A stretch of 64,000 nucleotides of DNA from Lumbricus rubellus (Eukaryota > Annelida > Clitellata > Crassiclitellata > Lumbricidae), in NCBI GenBank assembly GCA_945859605.1, contig OX243822.1, forward strand, positions 15,757,171 to 15,821,170, in the 5' to 3' direction. The notes beneath the pieces were generated by a model that ran no database searches, was not told the origin of the DNA, and saw only the letters and a list, made by a program, of their open reading frames with translations. Below, piece by piece: positions 32,452 to 41,800 of this stretch. The position numbers and the translations under genes are program-made. Numbering within the stretch: the first letter of the stretch is position 1; every line of letters begins with the position of its first letter.

Positions 32452-32850
32452 ATATTCATTCATTCATTCATTCAAGAATTTCTATAGCACCTCTTCAAGG
32501 GGACTACTCAGAAATGCTGCCGACCTAGCATGGAAAAAAAGCACAGTTTTGAGTTGAATAAAAAATGCTTTGAACAATATTAGCCTCAGGAAGTAGACGT
32601 AGCTGCTGTGGGAGCCCATTCCAGACCACTGGGTCCACCACGGAAAAGGCTCAAATCTGCATAGGTGCAGTTTATTCAAATGGAACCAAAAGCAGAACGA
32701 AGGAGTGGTGACCTTGGATATATTATATTGAATACCAGAGCTCTCGAAGGTAGTCTGCGGCATCACATTGCAGAAAAAGAGCTCAGCGATCCGACATTCA
32801 ATATAGAAGTGATATTGCATATGAAAAGGGACCACATAGCCAAATGAATT
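32452..32850 (-). mobile_element. LINE ORF2 C-terminus / 3' end
   Basis: Minus strand reads FSVVDPVVWNGLPQQLRLLP, then the CTGAGTAG..TTGAAGAGGTGCTATAG hairpin region and a CATTCATT-type tail. Longest copy of this LINE family here. Confidence 0.8.
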
Positions 32851-32999
32851 AATAAGTGAGTCACAATGCCTACAGTAATTGGAAAACTACAGATAGAAAT
32901 ATATCATATTAAACAACAGCGTTGGAATGTTTGAAGCTTGTGCTGCTGATCAGAGTCCCTATGTGTTTGTTTGTGTGTGCGCATGTGTGTATGTGTTAG

Positions 33000-33001
33000 T
33001 G

Positions 33002-33040
<39 letters not shown>

Positions 33041-33042
33041 TA
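33000..33042. repeat. (GT)n microsatellite
   Basis: Uninterrupted GT dinucleotide run. A second longer GT-rich tract lies at 34010-34135. Between them (33050-34000) I see no gene. Confidence 0.95.
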
Positions 33043-34009
33043 CCTTCATACAGTGCATACAATCCATACATACATGCGCACATAATCGCAATATACCGGT
33101 ACACATACATACCAAGCGGGACTTGTCCCTCTGGAGTGCCTATTGCTCCCTAATCTGCATCTAAGCCTCTACCGAATATGCAATAGATGTTAATTAATTA
33201 TCACTTGTGTTACATTATTTTATGTTTCTAACGTTTTATTGTGGGAACAAAAAATGATTTGATAACACGTACATAATCCTGCATATATAGTTATGTACAT
33301 ACATACCTGCCTACGTACATAATTATAATCATAATCACATGCACGCATGAGTACCATTACGATTACCAGATTTAGACTAAAACACCCCAGAAAGTTAACA
33401 ATTCCGCTGACCAGTGACCACCCATACATGTATAAATACCTCAACTTGCATAATTACCAGTATCATCCAGGAATCAAAAATCTGTCGGTACTTAGAAAAA
33501 CATCCAAAACTCAACGGGTCCTATTTCAAACGCTCTGCATTAACACCGACAGAACTTCACAATATTATATGTGTGTAAACTTGTAAAGCATATGAGAAGT
33601 AGCATGCCACTGATGCCACAGAAACTGTCGTAAATACAACACAACACAGTATATGACCCACTTCCCCTTTCTGGTTTCCAGCCCTTCCAGGTTGCAATGG
33701 ATACAGAGGCAGACTCTGTAACGGATCACATGAGCCGCCCCCACCCCCCCCCCAAGCCAATTTCACTCAAGGGCTGTGACAGGCAGGAGGCCCTAATAGG
33801 CTAATCCAGGTCTGGCATGAATGTGGGGTCGCCTTGGGGTCAGCCTACGTCAGTATCAAATTAATCTAATTTAATCAAAGAACTTCAATTACACAAGGAC
33901 CCTGTGCATAATACCATTATAGGAGACCATGAATTACATCAAGGGTTGACGAGATAACAGCATTGACAGACTTGTAACCCTCAGGCACAAAGCTTTATTT
34001 GCCTGCATG

Positions 34010-34023
34010 TGTGTATGTGAGCG

Positions 34024-34056
<33 letters not shown>

Positions 34057-34140
34057 CTGTGTCTGTGTGTGTGTGTCTGTGTGTGTCAGTGTGGGTCTGT
34101 GTACACTCTTGTGTGTGTATGTGGCTTCTGTGTCTGTGTG
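34010..34140. repeat. (GT)n-rich imperfect microsatellite
   Basis: GT dinucleotides interrupted by TCTGTG units. Confidence 0.95.
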
Positions 34141-34715
34141 AAAGCTATATATAGCTTAACAGTAACTACTAACCCAGTCTAATCCAATCCAATAGATCTA
34201 ATAAGCCTCTGTTAAAACAGCCTTAAACGGGTACTCCCTTTCAAACTTCTGTTGCCAGAGCCAGTCCCAAGCCTTGATAAAGGAGGAGGGCAATGCTAAT
34301 GATCTTTGTTATCACATGGTTTGCGTTAAACTATAAAAAACAATCCCTCATTCTCAAACATTCTTGAACTGGTTGGTGGCAAAGGAAATGTCTCTAAACA
34401 CCGCTAGACATCTCAACTCAAAACCCATACAAGACAAGAAGCTGGGGTAAGTTTTGGTAGTATGTACACTGTACAGTTGTACACCCGCTGAGAAGAAAAC
34501 AACCACAAAGTGCTCAGCATACTCAGTGAAAACAACAAGTGTCTCCTGCAAATACCAACGGTTCAACACCCACAGAATTATTAAACACCCGCGTAATGAT
34601 TCACGAAAATAAATAAACATGAACATTGCTATTTCCATATAAATGCATACTTACACAATCGCACACACGCAGACAAACACACATACACACGCACGTACAA
34701 ACATATGACACAAAT

Positions 34716-34782
34716 TCTGGCTCTGCTAGGGATTTGAACCTGACTACTCAGTTGTGAGTCCAGTATACACTAACCATTAGAC
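34716..34782 (-). mobile_element. tRNA-like relic or SINE head
   Basis: Minus strand contains TCTAATGGTTAGTGTATAC (A-box-like) and GGTTCAAATCCC (good B box) at tRNA spacing, but the 5' side cannot pair with the 3' acceptor GCAGAGC, so it is not a functional tRNA gene. Confidence 0.5.
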
Positions 34783-35370
34783 AATTGCTTTTAAACTTAA
34801 CCAAAATGTCTTTAATGAACACTAAACATGATGATGATTATGATCCAAAACAACAAAAAACTCCAACAGCCTCAAGCCCACAAACGGTCACACCTGCTTT
34901 TACTGATCATTTGCAGCACTGCTCTGTGAAATATTCTTTAACAAAATCAACACAATGTGACCAACATGCAACACTTTGAACACAAGATTTACAACTGCCC
35001 TGAAGGTGACACTACCAACTAATGCCTTAAGGGAAGATAACACTGGGCGACTGACCGCCCAGCCAAGGCCTCCAGTGCTGCACAAGGCCCAACTGCCGGA
35101 ACCCCAAACGGACCCCAAGGCTGGAGGGGCGTCCATAAATTAGGCCGTCAGACGTAAACTGATTGTTTGCATTACAAATATTCCGAGTCGTTCATGCAGA
35201 AACCTGGACCATACGACGGGAGTGGGGGTAGGAGGTGTGGGGGTGAGGCTGGGTGGACTGATCCGTGGTTTGCTTACACACTAATCTGGCATGCAGTCTC
35301 ATGTGTGTGGCCTCTTTGAAGGCACCTGTCAACATGTGCAAGTCACCATGGGCAGTCAGTTTACAATAAT

Positions 35371-35401
<31 letters not shown>

Positions 35402-35469
35402 AAATATGTATATATATTATTGCAACAATATTATACATACACCCCATATATATTTACACTCTGTGTATG

Positions 35470-35755
35470 TAAATTGTAACACTGTACCCACTTCGCTGCG
35501 TCCTCTTAGGTCCTCTGATCGGCTTGACCTCTTTGTCCCGCGAGTCAGGACCGCCATGGCGCAATCCAGATCATTTGCCTGCATTGGTCCCTCCCTATCA
35601 GCAGTTCGCTCTGCCATCCTCTCTGGTAGTGTATCCTCATCTTTCTCTCATCTAAAAACTTGCCTTTTTTCTCGGAGATGAACGCACTGGGAGCGCTTCT
35701 GAAAGGCTCTTGCTGCAAGAAGCGCTTTATAAATTGTCAGATAAGATAAGATATA
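35470..35755 (+). mobile_element. LINE 3' end, (GATAA)n tail
   Basis: Plus frame LRSSDRLDLFVPRVRTAMAQ and HLKTCLFSRR, a CR1/L2-like ORF2 C-terminus, then GGGAGCGCTTCTGAAAGG..AAGAAGCGCTTTATAAAT and GATAAGATAAGATA. An (AT)n tract precedes it at 35375-35420. Confidence 0.8.
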
Positions 35756-35780
35756 TTTATATACATATATATGTAATTAT

Positions 35781-36016
35781 GCATAAGTTTGTACTGGCGT
35801 GCGCCTATGTATAAGTGCTTGTAGCATGTCCCAGAATGCATCCTCCCTCTGTGTATGTATGCATAAGTTTGTACTGGCGTGCGCCTATGTATAAGTGCTT
35901 GTAGCATGTCCCAGAATGTATCCTCCCTCTGTGTATGTATGCATAAGTTTGTACTGGCGTGCGCCTATGTATAAGTGCTTGTAGCATGTCCCAAAATGTA
36001 TCCTCCCTCTGTGTAT
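35781..36016. repeat. 80-bp tandem repeat, three units
   Basis: Units start at 35781, 35861 and 35941 (GCATAAGTTTGTACTGGCG..), almost identical. The unit end CTCTGTGTATGTAAATTGTA also occurs at 35460, before the LINE fragment, so the LINE may have landed in the same repeat. Confidence 0.95.
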
Positions 36017-36082
36017 GTAAATTGTAACACTGTACCCATGTTTGTATTAAACAACCATACCCACATCTATAATTATAATTTT

Positions 36083-36232
36083 CATTTTCATTTATACAAC
36101 AATCCGGTTGACAGACCACAACCGGGTTACAGCATACAATTATGCAATTATCTTAACTAACATCAATCTTAACTACTAATGCTCACACAGCCTGCAAAAC
36201 TATGGCGTTAATAGCTGCCTACACATGCACAT
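36083..36232 (-). mobile_element. SINE-B 3' part
   Basis: CAACAATCCGGTTGACAGACC and TAACATCAATCTTAACTACT, matching 30600-30755 in reverse orientation. Confidence 0.8.
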
Positions 36233-36571
36233 CGGTTTAGCGCCTGTTTAAGGAAACTCTCAAAATGTTTTGAATGGGACAATTTATACAGCGACAAGCT
36301 AACTAAAAACAAGGATAGACCTAATCGCAAGTAGCGCTCTATAACATCAACATGCAGCTACACGAATCTGCATAAATCTACACGAATTTGCATAAATCTA
36401 CATAAATCAGCATAATGGCATATCAAATTGTCACATAACCTCAATTATAGTGTGAGAAGACAAAACATTGACAATCAGTGATGCAGTATAATGATAAACC
36501 TTATGCAGAGAAACTCATACTCTATATAAAGTATACAATGCCTTCACATCTGCAAGCGTATAAAATCTGCT

Positions 36572-36642
36572 TTAACCCTTTGATGCCGAGAGTGTAGTAA
36601 AATGTATGGGAAATCCTATACCCTCCGGCATTAAAGGGTTAA
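36572..36642. mobile_element. TTAA hairpin MITE, copy 3
   Basis: TTAACCCTTTGATGCCGAG..GTGTAGTAAAATGTATGG..CTCCGGCATTAAAGGGTTAA; intact 71-bp copy. Confidence 0.9.
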
Positions 36643-36794
36643 ATGGACATTACTCATCTGTAAAGCAGGTGCAAATCCGAGTTATCTTCCACAGTCAATG
36701 AGTCAAAATATGCAATTCTGTTAAAGCCTGCCGCTATACTCTCTTTGATCAGCATAGATCTGCATACATATGCCCTCTATGCAGACCTGGAATG

Positions 36795-37235
36795 ACCTTC
36801 CCTTGATGCTTCACTCCTTTTCTTGAACTCTTTCTCAGTCATTCCTCTCATCGTAAAGCAGTTTATTTGGCCCCACTATGGCTCGAGAAGTCCACTTGAA
36901 GAGGTGCTATACAAATTCTTGTAATGAAATGAATTCTTGAAATTAATTCCTGGTAAATATATCTTTGTCTTTGGCAAGCATTCATTCCCAGTTACCAGTA
37001 CCTCCATCTGGAACTTTCTACCTCTTTATATTCGTGAAACTGTCTTTTTCCCTAAACTAAAAACTTACTTATTGTTCTTGTTGGTTGCCTGCCTGGATTC
37101 AAATGTGCACTTCTGAACTTTCTAAGAAGTGCACAATCAAATTACAGAACGCTTTTATAGACATCATGATGAGATACTATGCAGTGGCACTTAAGTCTGC
37201 AGCATCAAAATAAAGGTGCCATAAAATTCCAGAAA
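36795..37235 (+). mobile_element. LINE 3' ends, degenerate
   Basis: Plus strand 36965-37150 reads ..IWNFLPLYIRETVFFPKLKT.. in broken frames (WN.LP motif); the 36870-36945 part carries CCACTTGAAGAGGTGCTATA and a TAATGAAATGAA tail. Confidence 0.6.
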
Positions 37236-37239
37236 AATA

Positions 37240-38597
37240 AGATAAAATATCTTAATGTCCAGTTAACCATCTACCAGTGGTGAAATCAACAATCAGCTTT
37301 CATCGCAAAAGTATCTCTTGGATTATCATAGTATACAAAAACACTTAGACTCTGCCAAAAATATTATGATAACCAGGTGAATCTGATACCAGTCATGGCC
37401 TATACCATTACTACCTCTGACTAGCAGTGTTTAAAGTGTAAAAAGAAGTGGATGGATGCCACATACCTCTCCAGGCAGAACGGTGTTCAGATTGGAAAAT
37501 AATTCCCTGGACGTCTTTCATGACCGTCACCGACTAGTGCCAAAATAAGCCTAGGTTATGTAGCGCTATACAAACGCTGTTTGCCTACGTCTACAAAATC
37601 GCAATTGCTCCGCAAAAGAAATCACAGACAAATAAAATATTTTTAAAATCTTTGATCTTACCTACGCTTTCTACAAAAGTACCGATTTGTGTCCGGTATC
37701 TCCAAAGCAAGCGATTTACATGCCAGACGTAATTGAGGGACTCAATTATTTTCTACTTTCAGTCTTTCAGCATATTCAAATAGATGGCCATTCCAAAGAA
37801 AATGAGACTTCTTACTCGTCATTATAATAATTTTGCACACGCTTCTTTTTTACTACCACTATCAATGATATTTAAATAAATCCACCCAGTATAATTAATA
37901 ATTGATCTCACAATAAGTTGAGCAAACATGAATGTGTAATTATTGCAAATATTGTAAAACTTTGAATTTAGTAAACGTTTAGTTGGCAGCACTGAACGCA
38001 AGCTGGTCATCCAGCTGTGCAATGTAGGCCTGGATTAATTTATAATCCAGTGGGCGGTCTATTAGTTCTATTAGCCTATTAGTTCCAGTCATCTATGATT
38101 AAAATGAGGTTGAAATATCTTGGTTAAAGTAACTTTAACTGCTTTTAAGTAAAAATTAAAGCTCGCGTTTGACTTATCTTGACCATCTGTTGACTTTAAA
38201 AACAGACAGCATAGTACAGACAATCGGTTGTAGAAAAATGGCCTTCTTTAAATCATAGGGCACTGTTTAAATAATCCGTGTATATTCACTGATACGCATA
38301 ATAAATACAAGCAACATTTAAAGAAAACATTGGACAGATAATAGAAATAGGCTGATGGACAGACAGCTAGTGAGATAATTAAATCTCCCAGGGTACCAGC
38401 GCCATGATACCGGCGTTAATTAAGGATATAATGATCCCTTGACAGGGTTTGGTCTCATTGTGTATTTCTACATTTTGCGTAAATATTTAACAGAAATGAA
38501 GCGAGAATAAAGAAGCTTTTTCTCATAAAACTTCTGCGGTTTCTAAAATTACATACAATTATCCTGACTGTCGAGAAATAGGCCTGCTTCCCGAAAA
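37240..38597. promoter_or_regulatory. shared upstream region of two divergent genes
   Basis: Between the minus-strand Ajuba-type gene and the plus-strand receptor gene. A strong minus donor (CTGGAGAG/GTATGTGG, exon end at 37467) may close a 5' UTR exon of the Ajuba-type gene. No zinc-finger exon is found here on either strand. Promoter function is inferred from position only. Confidence 0.35.
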
Positions 38598-38811
38598 ATG
38601 CAGACACCTGCAGAAACAAGTCAGTCTGGCGATGCTGATCCAGAAAAGGCGGAGGCGTCAGGTGTGGCTGGATTGTCCGCAGACGACAATGGCGAACGGT
38701 CCAATAAGCGTGCAGCATCTTCGTCGTCATCACCGTTACCGTCGTCCTCAACTTCAACTCCATTCGCTGGCGTTCAGGCGAATTTTCGAGGCATGTCTTT
38801 GTTGTTAAATC
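38598..38811 (+). CDS. receptor gene, first coding exon (donor uncertain)
   Basis: ATG with A at -3, preceded in frame by TGA. Ser/Glu/Asp-rich peptide MQTPAETSQSGDADPEKAEA. Phase-1 donors that would join to exon 2 are at 38661 (CAG/GTGTGG), about 38707 (AAGC/GTGCAG) and 38811 (ATC/GTAGTT). Confidence 0.5.
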
Positions 38812-41800
38812 GTAGTTACATTTCTGTAACAAAGGACGAAAGCAATTTATAAAGTAGGTCGTGGGTACAGTCATGCTCGACGCAAGGTTTAGGGTGCAGT
38901 TGATGTTCTAGGCGTGAACGGATCCAATATGAATAAAGAAATTGTCTTAATTAGTTATAAAGCTTTGGTGGATTACTAGGTCAACTCCAATCCAATTGAA
39001 TATTGATCTTAGAAGCCTATGCTGTATTTTTTAATAATTGCCAATTATTGACTTAGTGAAATTTAAGTAATTCCTTATTAGCTCAGTATTCACAGTATTC
39101 ATAAATTAACAATTGTCAGCAATTAATGTACAGCTTGTTTAGCTTGTTTTGGCAAGCAATCGATGTATAAAGTAGAAAATTAAATTCTAGTTTTACATTA
39201 ATTAATATTTTAGTATCCATTTAAGTTACTTAGCGTTGTTATTCACTGGGTTTTAGTTGTAGCTTGTTGCAGTTATCATTAACCAAAACCTAAGTTTTCC
39301 TTAATGATAAGTACTTATCATTTATTGGTAATATAAATAAATTTCTGTAATCACAAGGCATGCACTCTGTCGCTTTGACTATTTCATCACACTGTGAAAG
39401 ATTATATATTGTATTATTTCTTGTCGCAGAAAATGGGTCCGAGATTGGCAGTCAGAATTTCAAAAGGCCAAAACTTGAGGATGAGAAGTGCTGCGCCGAA
39501 CAAGATAACCCAGACTTTGCCAATCCGGAGAAGGAGTCGCTGATATGTCGTCTTGAGGCTGCCAAAGCAACTGCGATATTTGATCCAGGTTGTTTGAGAG
39601 TATATATGTTTAAATATCATCATTGCACTCCGGTTTCTGTTTCTCAGGGCTGCCTTTCACTGCGCTCAGCTGCCCGTGGTGGCTAACTTGTCTCTTTTCT
39701 CATACCACTACCATGCAGTTAATCTTTTACCCGTTTGCCCCGAGAATATCTGCTGAAAACGGGCTTAAAATTTAAAAATGAACGGGTAAAGGATTAAGAG
39801 CATTCTCGGTGGTAGGTCCAGCTATCTGGAATGGCCTTCCTGCGACTCTACAGTCTACACTCACTTCCCCATGACTCTGCTCTTTCTTTCTATCTATCTT
39901 CTTCTCAAGACTTTTCTTTTCGACCAGGCCTGGGTTGGGTGCACCTCTGAGTAGAGATCTTGAGCAAGGTGGGGTGGGTTCGGGAGCGGGCGGTTGGGAG
40001 GCAAGCAGTGAGGGTGGGGAAGTAGGGAATTTTAAATTTCCCGGGCAATGCTGGGTACCCCAGCTAGTAATAAATATATATAGAAAGTAAGGTGTATTTA
40101 ATTCATGTACAAACATTATTAACGTGTGCACGGTATACTGAAATGCGAATTCAAGGTTATTCAGAGAGTTCCAACAGAAAAACTTGTATCCACAAAGAGA
40201 TTTTGCTTGAACACAAGTTTGTCATAACGCTGCACTGTAAAGTTAGTGGAGGATTTTAGGTTGAACGAATTTCATGTCTCTTCAAGGTGTTTATAATCAT
40301 GTTTATTTCTTCCTAACCCAAGAATGCCATGAACAAGCTTATTCACAGTCTGTTACAATCTAAATTTTTGGATCAGAGTCATAGTTGTATATATTGAAAT
40401 CAGGCAGGACTGTGTAGACTATGTACTGGCTGCTTTGAGAAAGTAAGTTTGTTTGTTTGTTTGTTTGTATGTGCACTTGTTATAGCGCCCCTTCAAGCTC
40501 TCTCTCTACTGAGAGGCGCTCCCGAATGCAGAGCGGACACTGCATCGGAGTTTCACGCCGAAGCGCTGAGCAATTGTGAGTGAAGGACTTGCCCAAGGTC
40601 TTTACGCGGCCAGGTGGATTCGAACCCCGAACCTTCCGGCTTCAAGGCAACGACGCCACCACTACACCACCGCGCCCCACAAAGTGGTACATCGTTTAAT
40701 GTGTTGATAATTATTTCTGCTGTTTGCCCGTTTTCTCGTTGGTCTTTTCTTGACCCGCTGCCTGTTTCGCGTTTAGCCCAGACGTTTGGCAGTCAGAGCG
40801 TTGACCTGGAGAACATGGATGTGGAAAGGCTGATGGTCTTTGGCTACATGGAACTGCGAATGATCATCGATTGGGCCAGACTTGTTCCAGGTTACCCATC
40901 ATATTAATAATGAATATGAACAGTAAGGTGTATGTATGTATTGTATGTGCACTTGTTATAATGCCCAGGAGCGGATACAGAAACTTTGAACAGGGGGGGG
41001 GGGCAAAAATTCTTAGCCTTGGGTCTGGATTTTTTTCGCATCCGCCAAAAAAGTTGGTGACCTTTTTTGTCGTCCTGTCCAAATGTCCTCAAAGCTTGTT
41101 GAAACCAAATAAATCGGGGGCACGATACATCCCATGGGTATTTCTAAATGTGGGGGGCATGGCCCGATTGCCCCTCTGTATCCGCCCCTGATAATGCCCC
41201 TTCAAGAGACTACTCAGAAGCGCTCCCGACTACAGCGCAGAGCGCCGCAGACGCTAAATCAGAGTTTCACGCCAAAGCGCGGAGCAACTGCGAGTGAAGG
41301 ACTTGCCCAAGTTCCCTACGAAGCAGCTTGAGGTGGATTCGAACCTGCAACCCTCAAGCTGCAAAGCCACAAAGTGGCACAAAGATACCTACTACACCAT
41401 CGCGCCCCACAATGTATTATGTATTGTCACGTTTTTTGTTGTTGTCGGTTTTTCAGGACAAGTCATGGGGAATGGACTGCACTGCCATTATGATGAGGAG
41501 GGAGGGGGGCAGTATTCTATTTCTATTCTATTTGCAGATTTATAAAGCGCCTCTCACAGTAAAGCCTAATCAGAAGTGCTCCAAGTGCAAAGAAACCCTG
41601 GAAACAGAAAATTCTTACGACAACGGGCAGAAACAGTAGTGCCTCCTGATTAGTTCTGGGCACGAATTATAATAGGAAGACCATTTTGCAACAAAGGGCC
41701 AACAGAGGCTTGTTCAGACTACGTACTTAGTTCTTACTAACTCTTGGCATTTTCACTGACAGGCCACTCAACCTTCCATTCGGCAGATGGCATCAATTGG

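Noticed and set aside
34716..34782. A functional tRNA gene
   Set aside because: Good B box but no pairing acceptor stem; treated as a SINE or tRNA relic.
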